Shown here: positions 34,332 to 43,932 of the stretch, one piece after another | Numbering within the stretch: position 1 is the stretch's first letter | How the letters are laid out: every line of letters starts with the position of its first letter | DNA from: G963667425 sp963667425 [NCBI: bacterium] | Lineage (GTDB): Bacteria; UBP6; UBA1177 | Length of the DNA stretch: 64,000 nucleotides | NCBI GenBank assembly: GCA_963667425.1 | Contig: OY763407.1 | Location: 2,604,001 to 2,668,000 of the forward strand | Reading direction: 5' to 3' | Made by a program: the position numbers and the translations under genes | The notes under the pieces: model-generated | The model's input: only the letters and a program-made list of their open reading frames with translations | The model's database searches: none | What the model was told of the DNA's origin: nothing

Positions 34332-35906
34332 TCATCTTACGCTGAAATCATCAAAAGATGCGTTTAAAGAATCATCTTGAAGTGACCAGATAGAAAAAGT
34401 AAGCACGTCATTTTCTGTGCAGAAATTGTCAAGGTTCCCAAAAGAAACTCTATATGTTGTAAAAATTGTTTTGTTAAATGCTGTATATGAGTTGTCTTTA
34501 GAGCTGTCGGCAGCAGAATCATAGTTGAATGTTGATGATGATGAATCTAATACATAAAATCTTCTGCCATTCTTTCCCGCCAACTCAAAAAGAACAGTTC
34601 CGTAGCCTTTTATTTTAAATGTCATTTCATATGGCAGTGATTCAGAACATCTGAAATAGTTTTTCAGTATCCATCTGGTTTGACTGCCTGAATAAATAAC
34701 CGAAAGATTAGATGTTACATCATAGGGATAAGACCCTCCATTTGAAGCATCAACATAAGATGATGTAATCCAGCCTCTGAAATGATATCCTGGTCTTACA
34801 ACATCATAATGACCTTCCATTGATACATCTTGAAAGTCACCATTAAGAATGGTTTCAGGTTCTTCAGAAAGAACTGTATTTTGTGTACATGGCGATGGGG
34901 GTTTTGATAGTTTAAAATCAACTGCGCCATTTTCTGTATCAAATCCATCTGTTAGACGACTTATGGAAAGGTAATTTTGATCCAGATCTGTTATGGCTTC
35001 AGCATTTTCACACAATGTATAAGTTCCGTCAAGATATTCTGGGTTTACAAAACTACCGGAAGGCAGTTTTACACCATTAAGACATGCTCCATAACTAACT
35101 GCATCTAAAATAACAGCTTTATTATTTTCAACATAAGCCAGAGCAATTGCTCCGGCACCGTGATCTTGATCTTTTAAAATATCATTGAAGATTTTTCTGT
35201 TATTACAGGAAAACTTATTAATTTGTGCTGTGTCCCAACCTTTATGAATTAAAATGTATTTCCCTGCTTCAAGAGTTTCACTCATTACATCTGTAGTTGA
35301 CACAGTTGAACCTGTATTAAGATCTACTTTCTGAAAAACTAATGAATCTGTAACCGTATCCCATGTCGAATAATATAATTTGATTTTATCAAGAGAAACT
35401 GTTTTGGTACCTTTATTATAAATCTCAATAAATTGTTTTTTTTCAGGGGAAGAACCATAATTTTCATAATCTATTTCATTTATTACAAGAGGATATTGCT
35501 GTTTTATTTCTTCATCATCGCTAACAGAAGTGTTATCGTTATCTGTATTTTCATGATCTAAATCACTCATATTAAAATCATTGTCACTATTTTCAATATC
35601 TTCTGTTTCTGTGTCTGTTATCATAACATGATCTTCATCTGTTTCCTGGAAATCATTAGTATCATTCGAATCTGTATCTGATGAGATGTTATCAGTTTCC
35701 AAATCATTAGATATAATATCATTATCCTTTATTATATCCTGATCATGTGGATCTGTATCGGAAATAACTTCTTCATCTGTAGTTGAATTATAAAACTCAT
35801 CTGTTATGGATTCGTCATCATAGAAAATGTCTTCATCGTCCGCAGGAAGACAGGAGATTGTAAAAAATAGAAAACTAAAAGAAATGAGAAATGAATTTAA
35901 TTTCAT
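34332..35906 (-). CDS. Asp-stalk lipoprotein with lamin-tail domain
   Basis: A 524-residue predicted lipoprotein: lipobox FTISC at Cys 19, then about 120 residues of Asp/Ser/Thr/Asn stalk (DTDSNDTNDFQETDED and similar). A lamin-tail (LTD) domain follows: LVINEIDYENYGSSPEKKQF, IEIYNKGTKTVSLDKIKLY, ILIHKG. The C-terminal 180 residues look like a carbohydrate-binding-type jelly roll (NGDFQDVSMEGHYDV ... ASFDDFSVR). A surface adhesin or binding protein is inferred. Start ATG with GGAGG 6 bp upstream. Confidence 0.78.
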   Translation of the reverse strand: MKLNSFLISFSFLFFTISCLPADDEDIFYDDESITDEFYNSTTDEEVISDTDPHDQDIIKDNDIISNDLETDNISSDTDSNDTNDFQETDEDHVMITDTETEDIENSDNDFNMSDLDHENTDNDNTSVSDDEEIKQQYPLVINEIDYENYGSSPEKKQFIEIYNKGTKTVSLDKIKLYYSTWDTVTDSLVFQKVDLNTGSTVSTTDVMSETLEAGKYILIHKGWDTAQINKFSCNNRKIFNDILKDQDHGAGAIALAYVENNKAVILDAVSYGACLNGVKLPSGSFVNPEYLDGTYTLCENAEAITDLDQNYLSISRLTDGFDTENGAVDFKLSKPPSPCTQNTVLSEEPETILNGDFQDVSMEGHYDVVRPGYHFRGWITSSYVDASNGGSYPYDVTSNLSVIYSGSQTRWILKNYFRCSESLPYEMTFKIKGYGTVLFELAGKNGRRFYVLDSSSSTFNYDSAADSSKDNSYTAFNKTIFTTYRVSFGNLDNFCTENDVLTFSIWSLQDDSLNASFDDFSVR

Positions 35907-36231
35907 AGAATACCTCCAAAAAACTGTTAACTTGCATTTACAATAATACTGTAAGAAATTATATGTTGTTTTCGCCTTTCTTTGTAAAGAAGAGCTTTTT
36001 TTGAATAATATTAAAAAAGTTAAGAAGATTAAAAGAATGAAATATGTCAGGAAAGAAGTATGTTATTTAAATTATAGGTTGATTTAAGAGTTTTTCCTGT
36101 TTTTTATTATAAAGAAATACTTTTTTGGCTTATATAAAGCAAGAAAAATGTTCTGCTTTATCAACAGTGTCGAAAGAATTTTTATATTAACAATAATTAA
36201 ACTGTAATTTATTTAATAGGAGTAAATGCAG
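35907..36231. other. AT-rich divergent spacer between two lipoprotein genes
   Basis: About 325 bp. On the minus strand an ATATAATTT stretch near 35960 may be the -10 of the leftward gene, and a strong GGAGG precedes it. No repeats or small genes are seen; the region must hold both promoters. Confidence 0.4.
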
Positions 36232-38859
36232 ATGTTTAAGATGTTTAAGATTTTTAATTTATTTGTCTTTTTGTCTTTGTTTTTTTTAATTTCATGTGTT
36301 AGTGATGAAAAGGAGGAAACGGATAATGATTTTTATCCAGATGAAAAAAGTGATATTACAGTGGATGAAGATACAGATAATGCAGATGATTATGATAATA
36401 TTTCTGAAGATGCAGATAATGTTGATGATAGTGATGATATTCCGGACGATGGGCTTGATGAATCATTTATAACTCCAAACAGAGGTCTTGCTTTTAAGAT
36501 GATATCAATGATTTCTTCAGACATTGGAGATATTAAAACTCCTGAAACAATAAAAGCTGAACTTCTTGTTAATGGTACATCTGAAATTTTAGATGGAGAA
36601 GGTTCTCACATAATGGCAGGATTAACTAAATTATATATCGTGTTAGCAGGAAAAGAAGTTCCAGATAAAATAAAATATGAAGCAAGAATTGTAATTCCAA
36701 TTGAAAATCTTGAATCTCTTACTAATGCCGGTTTTCATTCTTTTGATCAGGATGGAGATTTTTACAGAATAGATGTAATCAAACAGTGGAAAAAAAATGA
36801 TGACATTATTAAATGTCCGATACAGATTAATGAATCTCCTTTGAAAAAAGATCAGTTCTATGCAGTAACCGAGGGAATGAAATGGATTGGCGAAGAAAAA
36901 ATGAGTATGATGATAAATGCAAGAATGGAAAATGATCCTAAAAAAATTGCTGAAGATATGGGAACACTTTTTTATTATCAGACATGTAGTTGTTTTACTG
37001 TTGTGGAAGGTGAGGAAACTGCAAGAGAATGTACTTTTGAAGATGTAGGTGAAACACCTCCTGAATGTGTACAGAACAGTGATTGTTATGATAACAGCAA
37101 TGGTAAAACTGCTTGTGACCTTCACAGAGAGAGTGAAACTTTTCTTACTTGCATAGAGCCTATTGAAGTTAATAGTTGTACAGATGATTCTGATTGTATT
37201 AATAATACAAATGGAAAGATATCCTGTGATATGGCATCAGAAAGTTCAACATTTAATAGTTGTGTAAAACCTAACGAAATATGTCGTAATATAAGTTTTG
37301 AAACTCTTGAATGGAGAGGGTTGAATGCTCATAATGGATATACCTACATAGCAAAAATAGATCCTAATTTAGGAGAAGATCAGGAAGTTGAGCTTGGTAA
37401 AATTATCCCTGACTATCTCTATTTTGAGTTTTATGGTGATGATTATTCTTTTCCGGTAACTTTTGATCTTGGTGATTCGGAGCATGATAATTATGATTTA
37501 ACGAAAGAGGCAATTATTGTAAGAGAAAATGAAACAGATTCATATTACGGAAGGACATACTTTCAAAGTGAAGGAACTTTGAAGCTGGAAAAAGTTCAGT
37601 TAAACTATGGAAAAACAGAAATGACAGAGCATTCCAAAGGTGAAATAATAAATCTTAAACTTGTAGAAATGGATAATGATGAAGCACCACTTTGTTTAAG
37701 AGTAAATGGATCATGGGATACCACTGTTGCTCCAGTGTGCGGTAATGGTAAAATTGAAGAATATGAAGACTGTGATGATGGAAATGAATGGGATTCTGAT
37801 GGTTGTTCTTCTGTTTGTAAAATTGAGGATAATTACAATTGTATTAATGAACCATCGAATTGTTCACAAAGTACAGATCCATGTTCAACTGTTAATTGTT
37901 CAGGACATGGAACATGCAATGTTGTTGATGGCAGTCCGGTTTGTAGTTGTGAAGAAAATTATGGAAATAGTGATACAGATAAAACTGTATGCCTGCTTCT
38001 TGGTAATACTTGTGAAGCTCCAATGGTGACAGTAAATGTGTCAGGAAAATATATGTTTAATACTTCTATTACTGGATATACTAACAATTTTGCTCCTTCT
38101 GAAACTTGTTCAACTGCATATGAAAATTCAAGTTTAGATTATGTTTTTAAGCTGGAACTTGATAGAAAATCTTCCGTTGTTATAGATATTTCTGCCTTTG
38201 TATCATCAAGTCCGGCAGATACAGTTTTATATATTTCCGACACATGTGGGACATCAACAATAGCATGTAATGATGATAAGGAAACAACCAATTATCTGAG
38301 TAAAATAGAGAAAACTCTTGAGACAGGAATTTATTATATTGTATTAGATACATTTTATGGCGATTCCGGTTCCTTTACAGTTGATGTGGAAATAAATGAT
38401 CCTGAACCTGTTTCCAATTGTACAAAATTTTCCTTAAAACCTATTCAGGTAAATACATTTTCAGATGGCACAGTTCTGTATTTTACACAATTGATGTCAA
38501 ATATCGGAGATGCTGCAACAGATGAACTGACAATGGAATTTTATGGTGCTTCTTATGTTGATGGTTTTACTTCTGATTTAGCCAGTGCTGTTAACAGCAA
38601 CTATCAGACATGTGAAGAATGTCTTCTTCTGACAGCGGATAATGGCAATGTTTTTTATTATCCCACTTCAGGAACTTTGATGCTGGAACAAATAATTCCT
38701 GAAGGAAGTATGTCAAAAGCATCAAAAGGTAAAATAATATCTCTTCGAATGGATAAAGTTGATATTGACTGGGGAACTATGGAAAGTACTGTTATAACAG
38801 GTGATAATGCGGAATGTGTGGAACTTGAAACCCAATTTGAATGGAATACAACTCTTTAA
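36232..38859 (+). CDS. Large Asp-stalk lipoprotein with DUF4215 and EGF-like modules
   Basis: An 875-residue predicted lipoprotein: lipobox FLISC, acidic stalk to about residue 80, then an unrecognised globular domain. Two Cys modules of the form CxxDSDCxNxxNGKxxC come next. A domain with GTLKLEKVQ...SKGEIINLKL appears twice, at about 365-490 and 735-870 (second copy GTLMLEQII...SKGKIISLRM), so this domain is duplicated. Between the copies are a DUF4215 Cys repeat (CGNGKIEEYEDCDDGN, WDSDGCSSVC), an EGF-like module (CSGHGTCNV, CSCEENYG) and a pre-peptidase-like beta domain. The start at 36232 is 9 bp after GGAG; the ATG at 36226 is too close. Function unknown; surface display likely. Confidence 0.78.
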   Translation: MFKMFKIFNLFVFLSLFFLISCVSDEKEETDNDFYPDEKSDITVDEDTDNADDYDNISEDADNVDDSDDIPDDGLDESFITPNRGLAFKMISMISSDIGDIKTPETIKAELLVNGTSEILDGEGSHIMAGLTKLYIVLAGKEVPDKIKYEARIVIPIENLESLTNAGFHSFDQDGDFYRIDVIKQWKKNDDIIKCPIQINESPLKKDQFYAVTEGMKWIGEEKMSMMINARMENDPKKIAEDMGTLFYYQTCSCFTVVEGEETARECTFEDVGETPPECVQNSDCYDNSNGKTACDLHRESETFLTCIEPIEVNSCTDDSDCINNTNGKISCDMASESSTFNSCVKPNEICRNISFETLEWRGLNAHNGYTYIAKIDPNLGEDQEVELGKIIPDYLYFEFYGDDYSFPVTFDLGDSEHDNYDLTKEAIIVRENETDSYYGRTYFQSEGTLKLEKVQLNYGKTEMTEHSKGEIINLKLVEMDNDEAPLCLRVNGSWDTTVAPVCGNGKIEEYEDCDDGNEWDSDGCSSVCKIEDNYNCINEPSNCSQSTDPCSTVNCSGHGTCNVVDGSPVCSCEENYGNSDTDKTVCLLLGNTCEAPMVTVNVSGKYMFNTSITGYTNNFAPSETCSTAYENSSLDYVFKLELDRKSSVVIDISAFVSSSPADTVLYISDTCGTSTIACNDDKETTNYLSKIEKTLETGIYYIVLDTFYGDSGSFTVDVEINDPEPVSNCTKFSLKPIQVNTFSDGTVLYFTQLMSNIGDAATDELTMEFYGASYVDGFTSDLASAVNSNYQTCEECLLLTADNGNVFYYPTSGTLMLEQIIPEGSMSKASKGKIISLRMDKVDIDWGTMESTVITGDNAECVELETQFEWNTTL

Positions 38860-38976
38860 AACTATGTATTAGTTTGTAATCAGCTTATCAATATCCGAAT
38901 AAATATCTTTATTTGAATTTAATCTTAACAATGTGATGATGTTTCTATCATTCTAAGTGGAATAGATCTTTTAGTT

Positions 38977-40539
38977 TTAAATGAAGCGTATTATATTGCT
39001 AAGGGATATTTTATCTTTAAACGTACCTTTTATAGTGGATCTATATGCAGGCCACGGAGTGTTGAAACCATTATATATCTCAGTTTTTTCAAGAATCATT
39101 TCTCCTGAAGAAGATTCAAGTTCAAATGTTGATGAAATGATTTTCTTCTCAGAAATGATAGGTGTGTCAACAGGATTGAAGTAAAAATAAATTTCATAAC
39201 TGTGTTTTCCTGCGGTTTTTAATGTATCTTTGATATGAAATGATTCTTCTTCAAGTTCAAAGATTCTTTCATGATAAACATTTTTCCATGAAATAAGCCA
39301 GCCTGAAACTCTTCCTGCATAGCCTGTAAGAGGGTAGTTTTCTCCTCTTGATGCAATTCTGAAGCTTTTCCACATTTCGTGCTGATCGTTATTATCAACT
39401 GAAATAGTATTGTGTGCTTTGGAGCTTCTTAAAAATGATCTTTCAGAGTTGTTTTCGTAATCTTTACATCCACTGTCGTAAAAAAGTTTTCTGCCTCTGT
39501 CATAAAGTTCAAAAGAGAGCGCTGACGAATGTGCATGACCGGGCTGAAATGGTGGAAATCCACCACCATCAATATATATTGTTCTTTTAAAATCGGAAAG
39601 AACTGCAAAATTGGATTTTTGAAAGACTTTTGTTTTTGGTTTCATCCACTCAATTTCCAGACCAAGCGATTTGCCCATGAAGAGAAGTTCTGATGGATAG
39701 TAGGTTATATTGTCTCCGGCATCATTAAACAGCGGAATTTTATCTGAGCTGGTAAATGCATTTATAAAAGAGAGCATTCTGCTGGCAATAGGTTTGTATT
39801 TGTCACCTGCTTTTATATTGATGATATCGAGTATCATTGAAGTTGTTATGAGTGTATACATAAAAGAACGTTCAAAATGTCCGCCATCTTCAAAAACTTG
39901 TTCTTTAAGTGCTATATCAAGTTTTTCATCGACTTCCTTTCTGATTTTATTAAGTTCATCACTTCCTTCAATAAATGAAAGTCCAAACTTAAGGGCAAGA
40001 AGATTTGTTAATAGATGATTGCCGTCAATATCATATTCAAGGTTTGCATAAACTCTTGATATGTCTTTAAATATTATTTTTTCAATAATGGCATCTTTAA
40101 AAGAGTATATCAGCAGAAATTTTATTAATGAAAAAATTCTGATTGAAGCAGGATATGGGTGATTAAAAATTTTATGTTCGGAAGAACTTGATGCATCAAA
40201 CCAGTCTTTTATCATATAAAGAGCTGTTTCTTTATCCATTTCCTGTTGAAGAACAAATTCAAGATAGTGAAGGTTAAAAAGCCAAAGCTGATCAGGCCCT
40301 TCCTCCCAGGATTTAAAAGCAGATCTTTTACCTGCAAATCTAAAGAAAAGACCGCTCTGTTCCTTTTGGAATGTTTTTTTTGTAAACGGAAATTTTGTTT
40401 CAGCGATAATTGGTTTAAATATCCATGAACAGACAAGCGGTTTTTTATTTATCTTAAAAATTCTTTTTTTAATGAGATTTTTGATTTGTGACTTTTTTAA
40501 TTTAGATATTACTTTAAAGAAACGGATAATATTTTTCAT
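38977..40539 (-). CDS. Heparinase II/III-like protein
   Basis: A 520-residue protein with an (alpha/alpha) toroid N-terminal part and a heparinase II/III-like beta-sheet C-terminal part. IYIDGGGFPPFQPGHAHSSALSF near residues 320-340 and KLFYDSGCKDYENN carry the usual His and Tyr/Asp positions, and KAHNTISVDNNDQHEMW is the conserved Asn-Thr segment. Family members cleave uronate-containing polysaccharides, and in exopolysaccharide loci they often accompany a bidomain oxidoreductase, as here, 15 bp upstream. No signal peptide is obvious. ATG at 40539 is preferred to the TTG at 40542. Confidence 0.82.
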   Translation of the reverse strand: MKNIIRFFKVISKLKKSQIKNLIKKRIFKINKKPLVCSWIFKPIIAETKFPFTKKTFQKEQSGLFFRFAGKRSAFKSWEEGPDQLWLFNLHYLEFVLQQEMDKETALYMIKDWFDASSSSEHKIFNHPYPASIRIFSLIKFLLIYSFKDAIIEKIIFKDISRVYANLEYDIDGNHLLTNLLALKFGLSFIEGSDELNKIRKEVDEKLDIALKEQVFEDGGHFERSFMYTLITTSMILDIINIKAGDKYKPIASRMLSFINAFTSSDKIPLFNDAGDNITYYPSELLFMGKSLGLEIEWMKPKTKVFQKSNFAVLSDFKRTIYIDGGGFPPFQPGHAHSSALSFELYDRGRKLFYDSGCKDYENNSERSFLRSSKAHNTISVDNNDQHEMWKSFRIASRGENYPLTGYAGRVSGWLISWKNVYHERIFELEEESFHIKDTLKTAGKHSYEIYFYFNPVDTPIISEKKIISSTFELESSSGEMILEKTEIYNGFNTPWPAYRSTIKGTFKDKISLSNIIRFI

Positions 40540-40554
40540 CAAAAATTCCGTTGT

Positions 40555-42738
40555 TTATCTATCGGTTTTTATTATATCAGGAGTCGAAAGAGAATCAATT
40601 TTTATGGATTTTCTTTCCAGTATCGCTTTTTCCACTGCAAAGGTTGAAAGAGTTGTATTCAGTATTGAATCAAGAGTGATTGCAGGTTTTTGTGTTTTTA
40701 CTGCTTCTGCAAATGCTGAAATTTCCTCTTTAAATCCTTTTTCCTGTTTCAGGAAACGCTTTTTAGTTCTTTTTTTATCAAAAAGCTCAATATCACAAAA
40801 GTTATTAACATTAATCATTGTTTTGCCGCATACTATTTCTATTTTTTCCTTTTGAACAAGATCATTTCCCATTGCATGATATGTAATTCTTCCAATATTG
40901 CCATTGTCATATTCAAGCAGAATTTCAATATTATCATCGGTTCTATATGTCGACAAATCTTTTCCAAGCCCTAAGCCTGAAACAGATTTTACATTTCCAT
41001 TCGCAAACTTTGAAATTAGATCAACAAAATGACAAACTTCACCTTTAATTCTTCCTCCTCCAATTTCAGGATCATGAATCCATGAATCATCAGGAATTTT
41101 GCCGGAATTGACAGAATAGCTGATCATGCAGGGCATGTTTTCAGGTATGAGATTAGAAACATAATCGGAAACTGGCGAAAAACGTCTGTTAAAACCGATA
41201 TGCAGAATAGCACCACTCTCTTCGGCACATTTCTTTATTTCATACAAATCTTTTAATTCAAGAGCAAGAGGCTTTTCAGTAAAAACATGAATCCCTTTTT
41301 TAAGAGATTTTATTATCTGCTCAGCATGAAGATTATGCCTTGTCGTTATCACAACCGCATCAAGTTCAGCCTCATCAAACATAGAATTAACATCGCTGTA
41401 AACACATGCAATTTTAAATTTCTCCGCCATCGACCTTCCGCTGTAACCGCCTGCACTTACAATAGCACTTAAGTAAAAATCATTATTCTGGGCAAAATGT
41501 GGAATAAGGACTGACCTTGCAAAATTTCCTGCACCGATAAACCCAAGTTTTATTTTTCCTGAAGGTGCTTTTCCTTTTTTTATCACAATACCTTTTTTAG
41601 TTTCTATTTCGCTGTTTTCCTTATTTCTTTTATAGGAAAGCAGAACAGCAATATAACGTTCCTTTCCATTTTCAATCATATCATAGGCACTTACTGCATC
41701 TTCAATATCAAAATTATGTGTCTTTAAAAGCTCGGTTTTAATTGAGCCATTAGAAAGCATAAGGAGAATTTGTTCCATATTTCTTCCTTCAGTCCAGCGG
41801 ACATAAGGAAAAGGATAATCAATTCCACCTTCTTCATAAGTCGGGTCGTAACGACCAGGGCCGTAAGATGTAGCCATAAGAAATTCAAGCTCTTTTTTAT
41901 AGTAGATGTCTCTTGGAATTTCCATCTGAGTGAGGCCGACCATAACAACGCGACCCTTGTTTTTAACAACCTCACCTGCAGTAATTACTGGAGCATTAGT
42001 TTTAGCTGCAGCAGTAATAATAACGCTGTCTGCACCATAACCAGAAGTGAATTCAAGTACTGCATCTTCAAAACTGGAAGAAAGTGCGATATCAGCACCA
42101 TTTTTAATAGCAAGCTCAGCCATTAGTGGATTAGGATCAAAACCAATAACACGGCATCCTGCCGCCTTAAGAATCATTACTGTTATCTGACCCAAAAGAC
42201 CAAGACCCAGAACAGCAACAGTTTCGCCGAGCCTGGAATCAGCTCTTCTTACACCCTGCATAGCAATTGAAGCAACAGTTGTAAAAGCGGCATCTTCAAA
42301 AGAGACATTATCAGGGATTTTATTTACAAGGTTTTCAGGAACAGCATCATATTCAGCATGATTTGCATAACCTGCGCCAGCAACAGCAACTCTGTCTCCA
42401 ATACGAAAACGGGAAACACCTTTTCCAATTGATACAACTATGCCTGCTGCTGAGTAACCGAGAGGAATTGGGGTGTCAAGCTTGCTTAAAACCTTTTTAG
42501 CAGTTGTAAGGAAACCATCATTACGGGCCTTTCTTATAACTTGACGAACCAAATCAGGCCTTTCTGCCGCTTTTCCGAGCATCGATTTTCTGGAAAAGGA
42601 TACAAGCATCTTTTCCGTACCTGCTGAAATAAGTGAATTAATGATTTTAACGACAACAAACCCATCTGAAGGTTGAGGAACAGGCACTTCTGCAATTTCC
42701 ATTTTGCCTGATTTAAAAGATTGAATTATCTGCTTCAT
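40555..42738 (-). CDS. Bidomain oxidoreductase: MDR dehydrogenase fused to Gfo/Idh/MocA dehydrogenase
   Basis: A 727-residue fusion. Residues 1-350 form a medium-chain (zinc-type) alcohol-dehydrogenase fold: IPLGYSAAGIVVSIG, GDRVAVAGAGYANHAEY, and the Rossmann motif VLGLGLLGQ (about 175-183). The structural-zinc cysteines are missing. Residues 385-727 form a Gfo/Idh/MocA domain: LGFIGAGNFARSV, the HVFTEKPLAL active-site segment with its Lys, and GGGRIKGEVCHFVDLI. This fusion is found in exopolysaccharide and O-antigen loci, usually with heparinase-like genes; the reaction on the sugar nucleotide is not settled. The downstream gene is the heparinase-like one. Confidence 0.9.
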   Translation of the reverse strand: MKQIIQSFKSGKMEIAEVPVPQPSDGFVVVKIINSLISAGTEKMLVSFSRKSMLGKAAERPDLVRQVIRKARNDGFLTTAKKVLSKLDTPIPLGYSAAGIVVSIGKGVSRFRIGDRVAVAGAGYANHAEYDAVPENLVNKIPDNVSFEDAAFTTVASIAMQGVRRADSRLGETVAVLGLGLLGQITVMILKAAGCRVIGFDPNPLMAELAIKNGADIALSSSFEDAVLEFTSGYGADSVIITAAAKTNAPVITAGEVVKNKGRVVMVGLTQMEIPRDIYYKKELEFLMATSYGPGRYDPTYEEGGIDYPFPYVRWTEGRNMEQILLMLSNGSIKTELLKTHNFDIEDAVSAYDMIENGKERYIAVLLSYKRNKENSEIETKKGIVIKKGKAPSGKIKLGFIGAGNFARSVLIPHFAQNNDFYLSAIVSAGGYSGRSMAEKFKIACVYSDVNSMFDEAELDAVVITTRHNLHAEQIIKSLKKGIHVFTEKPLALELKDLYEIKKCAEESGAILHIGFNRRFSPVSDYVSNLIPENMPCMISYSVNSGKIPDDSWIHDPEIGGGRIKGEVCHFVDLISKFANGNVKSVSGLGLGKDLSTYRTDDNIEILLEYDNGNIGRITYHAMGNDLVQKEKIEIVCGKTMINVNNFCDIELFDKKRTKKRFLKQEKGFKEEISAFAEAVKTQKPAITLDSILNTTLSTFAVEKAILERKSIKIDSLSTPDIIKTDR

Positions 42739-42898
42739 TATAACCCCGTCTCGTTAAAGAAGTGAAATTATATACTTTTAAGTACTATCTTGCCAGTAAA
42801 AAATGTGGTTTACTTATTGAGAATATTTTTTGGAATAAGGAAGATTTATTTTAATGTATATTCAAAGTAGGATTTTGAAGAATTTTCTTTATTAAAGT

Positions 42899-42927
42899 AA
42901 AAAAAAGGAGAGCTTAAAGCTCTCCTT
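42899..42927 (-). terminator. Terminator of the thrS-rplT-tRNA-Pro transcript
   Basis: AAGGAGAGCT-TAA-AGCTCTCCTT hairpin (42905-42927), followed on the minus strand by an eight-U run (complement of 42899-42906). It lies 27 bp beyond tRNA-Pro. Confidence 0.85.
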
Positions 42928-42953
42928 AAATAATTTGGAAATACAATTTATTT

Positions 42954-43031
42954 TGGTCGGGGCGACTGGATTTGAACCAGCGACCACTTGAACCCCATTC
43001 AAGTACGCTACCCAGGCTGCGCTACGCCCCG
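42954..43031 (-). tRNA. tRNA-Pro(GGG)
   Basis: A 78-nt cloverleaf on the minus strand. Acceptor CGGGGCG pairs with CGCCCCG, anticodon stem CTTGA/TCAAG with loop ATGGGGT (GGG anticodon), T-arm GCTGG-TTCAAAT-CCAGT, CCA encoded. It lies 13 bp after the IHF-like gene and 27 bp before a terminator. Confidence 0.96.
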
Positions 43032-43044
43032 ATTTGTGAGAAAA

Positions 43045-43335
43045 TTATTTTCTACTGCTATTTAAACGTTCTTTAAGAACCTGACTGTGATGAAATGTTG
43101 CTACCTTTCTTTTTTCGATAGTCATCGTATCTCCAGTCTGAGGGTTTCTTCCTTTACGTTCTTTTTTCTCTTTAACAAGAAATTTGCCAAAACCTGAAAT
43201 GTGTATTTCGTTATCTCTTGAAAGACCTGTCTTGAGTTCTTCAAAGAACATATCTACAAGCTGAGAAGCACGCTTCTTATCAACTTTCATATGTTCGTAT
43301 ACAAGTTCTGACAGTTCTATCTTTGTTATACTCAT
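43045..43335 (-). CDS. HU/IHF-family DNA-binding protein (IHF-alpha-like)
   Basis: A 96-residue DNA-bending protein. The helical dimer arm is TKIELSELVYEHMKVDKKRASQ. The SGFGKFLVKEKKERKGRNPQTGD core holds the GRNPxTG DNA arm with intercalating Pro. The VATFHHSQVLKERL tail is family-typical. Context (after rplT) matches the place of ihfA in proteobacteria, so IHF-alpha is the likely assignment, although HU cannot be excluded. AGAGG precedes the ATG. Confidence 0.88.
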   Translation of the reverse strand: MSITKIELSELVYEHMKVDKKRASQLVDMFFEELKTGLSRDNEIHISGFGKFLVKEKKERKGRNPQTGDTMTIEKRKVATFHHSQVLKERLNSSRK

Positions 43336-43350
43336 TCTGGCACCTCTCCG

Positions 43351-43698
43351 TTAAACAGCCATAACCTCTTCAACAATTTTATTGAAAGCAGCAGGCTCTT
43401 CCATTGCAAGGTGAGCAAGTACTTTTCTATCAAGACTTATATTAGCTTTTGCAAGCTTATTTATAAATACTGAATATGATAATCCATGTTCTCTTACAGC
43501 AGCATTAATTCTGGTAATCCAGAGTGAACGGAATTCTCTTTTTTTCTGTTTTCTGTGTGCAAAAGCAAATGCCCATCCTCTTTCTACAGTTTCTTTTGCT
43601 ACTCTGTAGGTTTTAGATCTTGACTGATAATTTCCTTTGGCTGCATTAAGAATAGTTTTTCTTCTTCTATTTGCCTTAAATCCTCTTTTTACTCTCAT
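43351..43698 (-). CDS. rplT: 50S ribosomal protein bL20
   Basis: 115 residues. [22 protein letters not shown] and the RTYRVAKE-like [27 protein letters not shown] helix are diagnostic, and the C-terminal globular domain [15 protein letters not shown] is intact. It binds 23S rRNA early in 50S assembly and represses its own operon in some bacteria. It lies 15 bp after rpmI. Confidence 0.98.
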   Translation of the reverse strand: MRVKRGFKANRRRKTILNAAKGNYQSRSKTYRVAKETVERGWAFAFAHRKQKKREFRSLWITRINAAVREHGLSYSVFINKLAKANISLDRKVLAHLAMEEPAAFNKIVEEVMAV

Positions 43699-43713
43699 TG
43701 CTATATCTCCTCT

Positions 43714-43914
43714 CTAGCTTGAATAAGGAAGTAACTTCCTAAGCTGATCATTGTGGCTTGCATCTACAATACCACTTTTTCTAAGGTTTCTTTTTGTTTT
43801 TCTGGTTTTTTTGGTAAGAATATGGCTTTTAAATGCATGCCACATTTTAGTCTTGCCTGAACCAGTCTTTTTAAAGCGTTTTGCAGCGGCTCTATTGGTT
43901 TTCATTTTAGGCAT
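43714..43914 (-). CDS. rpmI: 50S ribosomal protein bL35
   Basis: 66 residues with the diagnostic [20 protein letters not shown] start and a Lys/Arg-rich tail. It is preceded by a GGAG-type site and lies 18 bp after infC in the conserved infC-rpmI-rplT order. Confidence 0.97.
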   Translation of the reverse strand: MPKMKTNRAAAKRFKKTGSGKTKMWHAFKSHILTKKTRKTKRNLRKSGIVDASHNDQLRKLLPYSS

Positions 43915-43932
43915 AACTTTTGCTCCTTTCCC

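Noticed and set aside
38860-38976. Intrinsic terminator between the convergent 36232 and 38977 genes
   Set aside because: Only a short imperfect AACTATGTATTAGTTT repeat is visible, without a stable stem or T-run.
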